In this document: positions 9,774 through 17,601 of the stretch, piece by piece | Layout of the letters: the number at the start of each line of letters is the position of its first letter | Numbering within the stretch: position 1 is the first letter of the stretch | Program-made: the position numbers and the translations under genes | Source of the DNA: Candidatus Gastranaerophilales bacterium | GTDB taxonomy: Bacteria > Cyanobacteriota > Vampirovibrionia > Gastranaerophilales > Gastranaerophilaceae | NCBI GenBank assembly: GCA_947630045.1 | Contig: CANRGC010000008.1 | Coordinates: 34,076-98,075, forward strand | DNA: 64,000 bases | Reading direction: 5' to 3' | Notes under the pieces: generated by a model | Database searches by the model: none | Seen by the model: only the letters and a program-made list of their open reading frames with translations | Told to the model about the DNA's origin: nothing

Positions 9774-10631
9774 ATGAACGCACTAATAGAAGCATTTGAC
9801 TCAAAAACAAAAGATAAAATTCAAAAACCCGATTTTGATACGAGAATCGGCAGAGAACTTTTGGCTTTTTATCTTCAAACAAAATTTAAACAGATTATAA
9901 ATTTCGATAAAAAGTCTGAAAAACAAATGTTTATCGAAATAAAAGACGATTTTCTCTCAAACTTTTTGGAAAGACTTGTTAACAACCCCAAAAAACATAT
10001 TTTAATCGGAATAACAGGCGAGTCTGCCTCGGGAAAGTCCACAATCTGTAAAGAAATTCAAAAAATTGTTGATGAATACAATATGCCCATTTGTCTTTTA
10101 AATGCAGACAATTATTTTAAAGACATTTCAGATTTAATCAAAAAGTGCGGTTCTTTTGACAAACTTCGTGATATGGGTCATGACGTTGACGCACCCGAAA
10201 ATTTCAGATTAGATTTATTAAAAGAACATGCAATCAAGCTTCAAAACGGGGAAGACGTTAAAATTCCAAAATATTTAACTAACGGCACGGGCGTTTCGGT
10301 TTTAAACGCAACATTTGTAAAATCAAAGAAAATCATCGTTATTGAAGGAATGGCAACCACTTTTGAGGCGGTCAAAGACCTTTTTGATATTAAAGTTTAT
10401 GTCGAAGTTGATAAAAAAATAAGGCGCAAACGCTTTTTAGACAGGGCAAAAGAAAGAAATCAAGATATGGAAAATGCCCTTAAACACTGGGAATATGTTT
10501 TAAAAGCCGGCGAAAAATATATAATACCCGCAAAGAAAGAGGCTGATATTATTATAGACGGCGGCTGCGATTTAAAATATTTTTCACAAATTATTGAATT
10601 TATTAATCATATTACAAATTCATTTGAATAA
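9774..10631 (+). CDS. Uridine-kinase-like P-loop kinase (paralogue 1)
   Basis: The 285-residue protein has an unassigned N-terminal helical region of about 75 residues, then a P-loop GITGESASGKST near residues 78-89 and a uridine-kinase-like active-site strand LNADNYFKD. It continues with DVDAPENFRLDLL, IEGMATTF and the arginine-rich lid KIRRKRFLDRAKER. The Udk/PRK fold family phosphorylates uridine, cytidine, pantothenate or ribulose phosphate; the substrate here is undefined. An AGGAG ribosome-binding site follows rnpA by only 15 bp. The next gene is a clear paralogue, so this is a tandem duplication. Confidence 0.82.
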   Translation: MNALIEAFDSKTKDKIQKPDFDTRIGRELLAFYLQTKFKQIINFDKKSEKQMFIEIKDDFLSNFLERLVNNPKKHILIGITGESASGKSTICKEIQKIVDEYNMPICLLNADNYFKDISDLIKKCGSFDKLRDMGHDVDAPENFRLDLLKEHAIKLQNGEDVKIPKYLTNGTGVSVLNATFVKSKKIIVIEGMATTFEAVKDLFDIKVYVEVDKKIRRKRFLDRAKERNQDMENALKHWEYVLKAGEKYIIPAKKEADIIIDGGCDLKYFSQIIEFINHITNSFE

Positions 10632-10645
10632 AGAAAGGCTGTAAA

Positions 10646-11617
10646 ATGCTTATTTCGCCCATTACCGGTAAAAATTACATACCGTTTGGAAGGAACAACA
10701 CAACAACAATTGACAAAAATAAAAATAAAAAGAAGCAGGATATTAATTCGGAGCATATTTATGCAGTAAAATATTATCCTCCGAATGCATATACTGTTAT
10801 AAAATATGGAGTTGTGCCAATCGGTCCAAACACCACGCTTAAAAGAAATTTGAACTCTATTTTTACAAAAAATCAACAAGGTGAAAACCCGATAATTTTA
10901 AACTTTAACAGCGATGTTTTAGAAAAAATTGAAAACAAATTAAACCAAACGCCAAAAAGGGGGCTTGTTATAGGAATAACCGGAAAGTCCGCCGCAGGAA
11001 AATCAACCCTGACGGAAAAATTTGTGAACCTTGCAAAACAAAAGGGGGTTGATATTACCGTTGTGAATGGTGATTCTTATTTTAAAGACACGCAAAAACT
11101 TGTAAAAGAAGCGGGCAGTTTTGATAAACTAATTCAAAACGGTTTTGAATTTGACGCACCTTCAAACTTTAGGCTTGACCTTTTGAAAAAACATTTAAAT
11201 ATGTTATCGGAAGGAAAAGAAATAAAAACTCCGCACTATGTAGGAAACGGCACAGGCATTTCTAACTTAAACGTTCATCCGATAAGCCCCGCCCGTGTAA
11301 TAATTCTTGAAGGTTTGCCTTCCATGTATCCGAAAGTTAAAGACGCTCTTGATGTTAAAGTTTATATTGACACTAACAATGAAAACGAAAGGCTCAGAAG
11401 ATATAAAGAGCGTGCGCCTTTCAGACACCCCGAACAAACCGAAGCGGACATTTTAAACCAGTATACTTCAACAACAAAGGCTGCGGATAAATATATTGCG
11501 CCTCATAAAGGTGAAGCGGACATTGTTTTAAACAGCGGTGTTCCCTTAAATGAACTTGAAGAATTTTTTGACAAATTGACAGATACAATTGCAAAATCAA
11601 AGAAAAGCAACCTTTAA
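10646..11617 (+). CDS. Uridine-kinase-like P-loop kinase (paralogue 2) with ISP...FG leader
   Basis: The 323-residue protein starts MLISPITGKNYIPFGR, then has about 100 low-complexity residues, then the same kinase core as its upstream neighbour: GITGKSAAGKSTL, VNGDSYFKD, FDAPSNFRLDLL, GNGTGIS, ILEGLPSMY and a basic lid RLRRYKERAP. The gap to paralogue 1 is 14 bp, and a GAAAGG ribosome-binding site is present. The N-terminal leader is absent from paralogue 1, so it was probably added after or lost since the duplication. The last 21 bp overlap the convergent kinase gene. Substrate unknown. Confidence 0.8.
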   Translation: MLISPITGKNYIPFGRNNTTTIDKNKNKKKQDINSEHIYAVKYYPPNAYTVIKYGVVPIGPNTTLKRNLNSIFTKNQQGENPIILNFNSDVLEKIENKLNQTPKRGLVIGITGKSAAGKSTLTEKFVNLAKQKGVDITVVNGDSYFKDTQKLVKEAGSFDKLIQNGFEFDAPSNFRLDLLKKHLNMLSEGKEIKTPHYVGNGTGISNLNVHPISPARVIILEGLPSMYPKVKDALDVKVYIDTNNENERLRRYKERAPFRHPEQTEADILNQYTSTTKAADKYIAPHKGEADIVLNSGVPLNELEEFFDKLTDTIAKSKKSNL

Positions 11618-12118
11618 TTTTTCGATAAGGGGTTCTGATTTTGTTAAAAGCTCATCATAAGTGGAGTTGTTATCTATGATATAGTCAAACTTGGCGTAAT
11701 TATCAAGTTCAACTTCCGTTCTGTCATCAGCATTGGTAATTACCCCTCTTTTTAATCTTGTTTCATATGAAGCTTCAACCCTGATTAAAAAAGCGCCCGC
11801 ACTTTTAAAAACTTCCGCCTCATGCAAAAGCCTGACATCCGTAACTACTATGTTTAAATCTGTTTCAATAATTTTTTCAAGCCAAAAATCGGGGTTTATT
11901 GACCTTCCTTTGTTTCCGAGCTCAATTAAACCCGTTCTGTATTTTCCTTTATTTGCTTCTATTTCTTCATAAGTTAAATTATGAATTTTCCCGTATTCAA
12001 TTTTGATTGCGTCGCCAATTCCGATACGCACAAAATCGGGAAATTTTTCAAGAATAATTTTTGCGACGGTATCTTTACCGCTATACTGTTTTCCGGACAA
12101 ACAAATCAACTTTTTCAT
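11597..12118 (-). CDS. P-loop nucleotide/CoA-type small-molecule kinase
   Basis: This 173-residue protein has Walker A GKQYSGKDT (residues 9-17), VVTDVRLLHEAEVF with the DxR motif, and a C-terminal FDYIIDN strand. This layout is shared by dephospho-CoA kinase, deoxynucleotide monophosphate kinases of phages and phosphomevalonate-kinase-like AAA proteins. Length is shorter than CoaE. Which substrate it uses cannot be decided. A TTGTAT-N16-TATAAT promoter-like pair lies just upstream on the minus strand and overlaps a hairpin. It is convergent with, and overlaps by 21 bp, the uridine-kinase-like gene. Confidence 0.7.
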   Translation of the reverse strand: MKKLICLSGKQYSGKDTVAKIILEKFPDFVRIGIGDAIKIEYGKIHNLTYEEIEANKGKYRTGLIELGNKGRSINPDFWLEKIIETDLNIVVTDVRLLHEAEVFKSAGAFLIRVEASYETRLKRGVITNADDRTEVELDNYAKFDYIIDNNSTYDELLTKSEPLIEKLKVAFL

Positions 12119-12436
12119 ATAAGAATTATATTATAAAAAAAATCGCATTTTATACAATGCGATTAATACCTTTTTTCTCCATAAGTCCGTAGCCATTATT
12201 GGCGTTTATATAACATTTTTAATTAATTTTCATTTTAATGGGGAATACAGTTTGGTGATACATTTATATAAAAACATGTAGTATCTTATTATTTCAATTT
12301 TATATATTAATGTTACAAAACTTAATATTAAAAGAATAAAAAAGCAATTTTTTAAAACAGAAATTTTTTACATGATTGTACGAGAGATTAAAACTTAATA
12401 GAGAGACCAACTAAACCGATTGAGGAGTAGAGAACA
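12119..12436. other. AT-rich intergenic region with one perfect hairpin
   Basis: This 318-bp region holds no credible gene. A perfect 9-bp stem (AATCGCATT/AATGCGATT at 12141-12149 and 12156-12164) lies at its left end and is followed on the minus strand by a T-run. It overlaps the likely -35 region of the kinase gene at 11597, so it may be a terminator for stray minus-strand transcription or an attenuator. No clear promoter with good spacing was found for the following plus-strand gene, although its ribosome-binding site (TGAGGAG) is strong. Confidence 0.5.
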
Positions 12437-12925
12437 ATGGGCTGGATAACACTATCCCTGAGAAAACTTGTTCTAACTCAGCGGGTTTCAGAACTGGAAC
12501 ACAGACTGACGAAGCTGAGTCAGGAGCAACAAACATTATCAAATAGTTCAAGCTATTCCGAACGAGTAATCGGGGTAGAGAAGTCAGAAGCTTATAAGAA
12601 CATAATCGCAAATTACTCAAACAGTATAAATTCAATATCACAAAATTTCCAAAACGGGCCTGTAACGGATATAGGCATAACAGGTCAATACTATACAGAT
12701 ATTCAAAGCGCAGGGCTGGAGTATCTGTACAACAAAATGAATACCGACTCGATATTCACGGCAAAAGAACAAGCCCTGCAAGACGAAGTAAATCAAAAAC
12801 AAACTCAACTCGATCTTGAGCAGGAACAAATAGAAACACAGCTTGAGGCGGCACGAGCGGAAAAAGAAAAACTCGATGAAGCAATTTCACAAGACATCAA
12901 ATCAAGCACGATAAGCTTGGTTTAA
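12437..12925 (+). CDS. Coiled-coil protein of unknown function, tandem paralogue 1
   Basis: This 162-residue protein begins MGWITLSLRKLVLTQRVSEL and is mostly alpha-helical: an N-terminal heptad segment, a Ser/Asn-rich middle, and a C-terminal coiled coil rich in Gln and Glu (QTQLDLEQEQIETQLEAARA). No signal peptide or membrane segment is present. Its paralogue starts 37 bp downstream with the same MGWxxLSLRK start and the same helix. The TGAGGAGTAGAGAACA leader suggests strong translation. Size, repeated paralogy and coiled coils recall structural or secretion-filament/needle-type proteins, but no secretion genes are nearby, so function is left open. Confidence 0.75.
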   Translation: MGWITLSLRKLVLTQRVSELEHRLTKLSQEQQTLSNSSSYSERVIGVEKSEAYKNIIANYSNSINSISQNFQNGPVTDIGITGQYYTDIQSAGLEYLYNKMNTDSIFTAKEQALQDEVNQKQTQLDLEQEQIETQLEAARAEKEKLDEAISQDIKSSTISLV

Positions 12926-12962
12926 CATAACACCAAAACACTAACACCAAAAGGAGGACACT

Positions 12963-13448
12963 ATGGGCTGGGCAGCATTATCATTAAGAAAAATGACGCT
13001 TAAGCAAAGAATCAACAATCTGGAGCAAAGGCTTACCACTATAAGCCAAGAGCTTCAAACGATGTACGATTCATCATCTTATGCGCAACAAGCGGCAGGG
13101 GTAGAACAATCTCAAGCGCTTGCAAGTATTATGCAGACTTATCAGAATAATACTTCTACAATTACAAACAATTACCAAGGTGCAACAGACTCCGCAGCAT
13201 TAGCAGAGTACAACACAAAGCTTCAACAGGAACAATTGACCTACGCTTACAGTAAAATGGTAAACGATTCTATGTTTACTGCAAAATCTCAAGCAATGCA
13301 AGATGCAATTAACCAATCTGAAACACAGCTTGAGCTTGAACAAGAACAGGTTGAAACACAGTTGGAAGCAGCAAGAGCTGAATACGAAAGTCTTGATAAA
13401 GCGGTAAGCCAAGACATTCAGCAAGGCGCTATCAAACTTACGGCGTAA
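12963..13448 (+). CDS. Coiled-coil protein of unknown function, tandem paralogue 2
   Basis: This 161-residue protein is homologous over its whole length to the upstream gene: MGWAALSLRKMTLKQRINNL at the start, SSYAQQAAGVEQSQA, NDSMFTAKSQAMQD, and the same C-terminal coiled coil QLELEQEQVETQLEAARAE. A strong AAAGGAGG ribosome-binding site precedes the ATG. The middle (Asn/Thr/Ala-rich) is the most diverged part. The pair probably makes related subunits of one structure. No known domain recognised. Confidence 0.75.
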   Translation: MGWAALSLRKMTLKQRINNLEQRLTTISQELQTMYDSSSYAQQAAGVEQSQALASIMQTYQNNTSTITNNYQGATDSAALAEYNTKLQQEQLTYAYSKMVNDSMFTAKSQAMQDAINQSETQLELEQEQVETQLEAARAEYESLDKAVSQDIQQGAIKLTA

Positions 13449-13465
13449 GCTTTGATAAATAACTT

Positions 13466-13494
13466 GTGACACAAATTTTTATTTCATCTATAAT
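13466..13494 (+). promoter_or_regulatory. Putative promoter giving a leaderless glcD mRNA
   Basis: GTGACA (13466-13471), 17 bp, then a perfect TATAAT (13489-13494). The glcD ATG begins only 8 nt after the -10 box, so transcription would start at or within a nucleotide or two of the A of ATG. No ribosome-binding site is present, consistent with a leaderless transcript. Confidence 0.6.
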
Positions 13495-13502
13495 AGCAAA
13501 TT

Positions 13503-14879
13503 ATGAATGCTATTGATGAATTAAAATGTCAAAAAATAGAGACACTGTATTCAAAGGCAGAGGTATACCCTTACGCTTTCGATACGGCACCTCTAAAAGA
13601 TGATGTCACCCCACCTTATGCGGTTGTTATTCCGCAGAGTGTTTTTGATGTACAAAAAATTGTAAAAATAGCAAACAAATATAATTTAAAAATAATTTCA
13701 AGAGGTTCCGGAACTTGCCACACTTCAGGTTGCAAGCCGACGGAAAATAGTATAATAATTCATTTTTCAAAAATGAATAAAATAATTGAAATTAATAAAG
13801 AAAATTTAACAGCAATAGTGGAATCAGGTGTTATACTCGGTCAACTTCAATATGAAGCTGACCGTTTTGGTCTTTTTTTTCCGCCTGACCCTTCTAACTT
13901 GAAAGTTTCAACAATAGGCGGTGCAATTGCCCTTTCTTCAGGCGGCCCGAGAACTTTTAAATACGGAAGCATAAAAGATTATGTTATTAACCTTGAAGTT
14001 GTTCTTGCCGACGGCACAATCATAGAAACCGGAAAAGATGTTGCAAAAAATGTAACGGGGTATAATCTTACAAGCCTTTTTACAGGCTCCGAAGGTACAC
14101 TTGGAATAATTACAAAGGCAACTCTCAAATTAATTCCGAAACCGGAATATAAACTTGTTACAATGGCATATTTTGACAGTTTAAACGACTGTGCAACATG
14201 TGTAAATAAGATTATAGATTCAAGAATAACCCCAAGCACAATCGACCTTATCGACAAAAACACAATTGATACAATCGAAAAATTTAACCCTTCGGGGCTT
14301 TTATCAAAGGAAGGTATGCTTTTAATAGAGCTTGACGGCTCAAAAATAGAAGTAACATCTAAAAATGACGAATTAAAAAAAATATTGGAAAAATGGGGCG
14401 CAGTTGAGATTGTTCAGGCAAAAAACGAAGAAGAAAACGAAAGAATATGGAACGCAAGAAGAAGCGCTTTTGCTTGCACCGCAAAATTAAAACCAAACGC
14501 CATAACCGAAGATGTTGTTGTTCCGAGAGAACAAATTGTTCCCCTGATAAATCAAATATCAAAAATGTGCAAGGAAAATAATCTCACCGTCTGTATTATG
14601 GGACATGCGGGCGACGGAAACATTCACCCGAACTTTGCGCTTGATTTAAGCGACAAAGACGAAGTGGCAAGGTTTAATAAAGTTAAAGATGAACTTTTCC
14701 GCCTTGCCGTCACACTTGGCGGAACGCTTTCGGGCGAACATGGGATAGGATATGAAAAAAAGAAATATTTAGATTTTGGCATAGACCAAAATGCCTTTGA
14801 AATGATGAAAAAAATTAAAAAAGTCTTTGACCCTAAAAACATTTTAAATCCGGAGCTTATTTTTAATAATGACAATTGA
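13503..14879 (+). CDS. glcD: FAD-linked oxidase, GlcD/D-lactate dehydrogenase type
   Basis: The 458-residue flavoprotein has the PCMH-type FAD domain (VVIPQSVFDVQKIVKIA, SRGSGTCHTSG, then STIGGAIALSSGGPRTFKYG and TGSEGTLGIITKATLKL) and the FAD-oxidase C-terminal domain with GHAGDGNIHPNF and SGEHGIGYEKKKYL. It oxidises glycolate, D-lactate or a related 2-hydroxy acid. The partner subunits GlcE/GlcF are not in the window, so a D-lactate-dehydrogenase-like single subunit is equally possible. Its last codons overlap the start of the MATE gene by 11 bp. Confidence 0.9.
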   Translation: MNAIDELKCQKIETLYSKAEVYPYAFDTAPLKDDVTPPYAVVIPQSVFDVQKIVKIANKYNLKIISRGSGTCHTSGCKPTENSIIIHFSKMNKIIEINKENLTAIVESGVILGQLQYEADRFGLFFPPDPSNLKVSTIGGAIALSSGGPRTFKYGSIKDYVINLEVVLADGTIIETGKDVAKNVTGYNLTSLFTGSEGTLGIITKATLKLIPKPEYKLVTMAYFDSLNDCATCVNKIIDSRITPSTIDLIDKNTIDTIEKFNPSGLLSKEGMLLIELDGSKIEVTSKNDELKKILEKWGAVEIVQAKNEEENERIWNARRSAFACTAKLKPNAITEDVVVPREQIVPLINQISKMCKENNLTVCIMGHAGDGNIHPNFALDLSDKDEVARFNKVKDELFRLAVTLGGTLSGEHGIGYEKKKYLDFGIDQNAFEMMKKIKKVFDPKNILNPELIFNNDN

Positions 14880-16188
14880 GGAATTTAAAAAAACCTTAAA
14901 AGAACTTTTTATCCTTTCGTTTCCCATACTTGCGGGCAATATAGGTCAGATGTTGATTAATTTGGGAGACGTCTATGTTGCAGGGCATTATTCCACCGAA
15001 GTTTTAGCCTCAGTAAGCATAGGAAGCGCAATTTTTATGACCTATATCGTGGCGGGTTTTGGTTTAACAAGCGCAATTACACCCGTTCTTTCAAACTATC
15101 GGGGTCAAAATATTCAATCAAAAAAGTTTTTTAACTCAACCGTAATATTTTCTCAAATAATTTCAATTATTCTCTTTGTTTTTATATGGCTTATGATACC
15201 CTTGACGGAAAAATTTAACCTGTCCTATGAGGTTCAATCCGACACAATTTTATACCTCAAAATTTCAAGCTTTTCCGTCTTTTTTATTTTTCTTTTTCAG
15301 GCTTTAAGAGAATTTCTTCAATCTTACGAAATAGTCAAACTTCCAAATATAATGCTGATTGTTTCCGTAATTTTTAATATAATTCTTAATTTTCTTTTTG
15401 TGTTCGGATATGGAATTTTTCCCGAATTAAAAACTGCGGGTCTTGCACTTGCAAGCTTAATTGTAAGAATGGCGCTTTCAATAATTCTTTTTATCTTTTG
15501 TGCCCATTTTACAAAAAATCACAAAAGTCCAAATATTTCTTCATATATAAAAGATTTAATAAAAGTCGGACTGCCGATTTCAGGCGCTATGTTTATTGAA
15601 TTTTTCGGGTTTAATATCGTTGCCGTCCTTGTGGGAAAATTTGCTCCCGTATATCCCGCCTGTCACAACATAATAATTTCAATTGTAAGCTTGTGTTATA
15701 TGATACCCTTTTCCGTTTCATGCGCCCTTTCCGTTAAAATCGGATATGCAAACGGGTGTAAAAATTTAAAAGAAATTAAAAGATATTTGCTTTATGCCCT
15801 TATTTTTGCGGTTTGTTATTCTTTTCTTTGTGTTTTAATTTATCTTTTATTCAACAAACAGCTTATGCAAATTTTTTCAAACGACACAGAAGTCATTAAA
15901 ATTGGCTCTAATATTATGATTTTAGCCGCATGTTTTACAACTTTTGACGCCATACAATCAGTATGTATGGGCGCACTAAAGGGAATTAAAAAAACCGTTG
16001 AAGTTTTAATTGTTGATTTTTTGGCATATGCGGTTATAAGCATTCCGCTTGGAATATATCTTGCGTATAAAAAGAATTTAATGCTTGAAGGTTTTTGGAT
16101 GGGGCTTGCGTTTGGAATTTTTATGGCAGCGCTTGCGGCACTTTTCCTCTTTATAAAAAATTATTTTAAATTAAAAAAAATATATTAA
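14869..16188 (+). CDS. MATE-family multidrug/metabolite efflux transporter
   Basis: The 439-residue protein has twelve predicted membrane segments in two homologous halves, a typical MATE N-terminus (FPILAGNIGQMLINLGDVYVAGH) and the second-half counterpart GLPISGAMFIEFFGFNIVAVLVG. MATE proteins export cationic compounds in exchange for Na+ or H+. The start codon lies inside the end of glcD, so translation is likely coupled. Substrate unknown. Confidence 0.9.
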   Translation: MTIEEFKKTLKELFILSFPILAGNIGQMLINLGDVYVAGHYSTEVLASVSIGSAIFMTYIVAGFGLTSAITPVLSNYRGQNIQSKKFFNSTVIFSQIISIILFVFIWLMIPLTEKFNLSYEVQSDTILYLKISSFSVFFIFLFQALREFLQSYEIVKLPNIMLIVSVIFNIILNFLFVFGYGIFPELKTAGLALASLIVRMALSIILFIFCAHFTKNHKSPNISSYIKDLIKVGLPISGAMFIEFFGFNIVAVLVGKFAPVYPACHNIIISIVSLCYMIPFSVSCALSVKIGYANGCKNLKEIKRYLLYALIFAVCYSFLCVLIYLLFNKQLMQIFSNDTEVIKIGSNIMILAACFTTFDAIQSVCMGALKGIKKTVEVLIVDFLAYAVISIPLGIYLAYKKNLMLEGFWMGLAFGIFMAALAALFLFIKNYFKLKKIY

Positions 16189-16217
16189 ATATCCTTCTGA
16201 TTATATAAACGAGAACG

Positions 16218-16817
16218 ATGTCAGTTTATAAAATTGGCAATAAGTTTGTTTATATGAAAGACGAAAAAATAACAAACGAACTCATAGAACTGGCAAAAAA
16301 GGGAGATATTGACGCACTTGAAACCGTGCTGAAAGACACGGAAAAAGACGTCTACTCTTTTTTATATTACTTATCCAAAGACGAAAACGAGCTTTCGGAT
16401 ATGGTACAAGAGATACTTTTAAAGGTTGTTAAAAATATAAAAAATTTAAAAGACCCGAAACACTTTAAAGGCTGGCTGAATAAAATTATTACACGTCATT
16501 ATTATGACTGTATGAGAAAAAAAGAGAAAAATAAGAAAAAATTAAAACTCATAGACGAAGAGCCTGATGAAAAATTTCAAGATTTAAAACAGACCCCGAT
16601 TGACGATTGTATTGGAAGCGAGCTGATAGATGCAATTAAAAGCTCTGTCTTAAAACTTCCGGAGCCGTATAAAATGGCAATAATAATGAGAGAGTTTAAA
16701 GGGTTAACTTATGATGAAATTGCTCATCTGACAGACTCAAACGTCGGCACGGTAAAATCAAGAATTTCAAGGGCAAGAAACAGATTAAAAGAATATATTA
16801 AACCTTATATGGAGTAA
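16218..16817 (+). CDS. ECF-type sigma-70 family RNA polymerase sigma factor
   Basis: The 199-residue protein has sigma region 2 (ELIELAKKGDIDALE ... LSDMVQEILLKVVKNI, then HFKGWLNKIITRHYYDCMR) and region 4 (LPEPYKMAIIMREFKGLTYDEIA with the helix-turn-helix NVGTVKSRISRARNRLKEYI). No region 1.1 or 3 is seen, which is the ECF arrangement. The first ATG at 16218 is kept; a second at 16254 would remove 12 residues. The next gene starts 3 bp downstream and encodes a zinc-finger protein, the usual place for an anti-sigma factor. Confidence 0.92.
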   Translation: MSVYKIGNKFVYMKDEKITNELIELAKKGDIDALETVLKDTEKDVYSFLYYLSKDENELSDMVQEILLKVVKNIKNLKDPKHFKGWLNKIITRHYYDCMRKKEKNKKKLKLIDEEPDEKFQDLKQTPIDDCIGSELIDAIKSSVLKLPEPYKMAIIMREFKGLTYDEIAHLTDSNVGTVKSRISRARNRLKEYIKPYME

Positions 16818-16820
16818 ATT

Positions 16821-17300
16821 ATGCTAAAAGGATATTATAAATGTAGCGAAATAAATAAAATGCTTTTAAGATACATTCATTTTGACCTTCCGAAAAACGA
16901 AATGACAAGAGTTGCAAGGCATTTGAGAAATTGCCCGAAGTGTATGGAAAAATATTCAAGAATTCAAAACAGAAAAAAAGAATTAAAAGAAAAAATGTAT
17001 AAAATAGAAAAAAATTTGAGAATGCAAAGCGAAATATCAAGTTATATTGATAACGAATCAGACGAAAGACAAAAATTTATAACGGAAGGAATGCTTCTTG
17101 TGGATGAAAACTATAAAAAAGAGCTCTTTGCAAATGAAGAAATAAGCAGACTATTGAAACAGTGTTCAAGAGAATTAAAAAGAAAAAGAATTCCCCTTAT
17201 AACCGAAGAAATTATTGAAAAAATGAAAAAAGAACAAAAAAGGGACATGAACCCTATTGCTCAACTTTTTCAACTTTTACACCACGTTCTTGCAAAATAG
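16821..17300 (+). CDS. Putative soluble zinc-finger anti-sigma factor
   Basis: This 159-residue protein has the HxxxCxxC motif RHLRNCPKC (about residues 31-39), the core of the zinc-binding anti-sigma (ZAS) domain, preceded by FDLPKNEMTRVA. Typical ZAS proteins use this fold to cover sigma regions 2 and 4. No membrane segment follows, so unlike many anti-sigma factors it appears cytoplasmic. Directly following the sigma gene by 3 bp supports the assignment. The last 47 bp overlap the convergent gene at 17254. Target and signal unknown. Confidence 0.75.
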   Translation: MLKGYYKCSEINKMLLRYIHFDLPKNEMTRVARHLRNCPKCMEKYSRIQNRKKELKEKMYKIEKNLRMQSEISSYIDNESDERQKFITEGMLLVDENYKKELFANEEISRLLKQCSRELKRKRIPLITEEIIEKMKKEQKRDMNPIAQLFQLLHHVLAK

Positions 17301-17592
17301 AAATAAAATTATTTGCCGCCTGTCTTTGAATATCACGTGGCACAACTCTTAAAAGTTCAACCGTTAAAGACAATACAGGGTCTTTATCATACCACCTGTT
17401 TCCTTTAATCATCGGCTTAACAACGGAATAAAACCTGTCAATCGCTTCTTTTGAAACTCTTTCTTCGACTTTTTTAAGAAATATCTCGGCTTGAGATTTT
17501 AATTCTTCGGGATAGTCACGCAAAAGCTCAACCACCTGCAAAAGTAAAGGGTCATAATCATACCAGCGTTTATATTGTTTTTGTTCCGTCAT
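17254..17592 (-). CDS. Small protein made of two repeats of a RWYDxDP-helix unit
   Basis: The 112-residue protein consists of two copies of one unit: RWYDYDPLLLQVVELLRDYPEEL then a helix (residues 9-46), and RWYDKDPVLSLTVELLRVVPRDI then a helix (residues 66-103). The pattern RWYD-x-DP, six residues, VELLR is kept in both. I do not recognise a function. It lies 9 bp upstream-end-to-end of murA's minus-strand unit (murA ends at 17602), so it may be co-expressed downstream of... murA transcription. The 3' end overlaps the anti-sigma gene by 47 bp. Confidence 0.65.
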   Translation of the reverse strand: MTEQKQYKRWYDYDPLLLQVVELLRDYPEELKSQAEIFLKKVEERVSKEAIDRFYSVVKPMIKGNRWYDKDPVLSLTVELLRVVPRDIQRQAANNFISILQERGVKVEKVEQ

Positions 17593-17601
17593 ATTTTTCC
17601 T

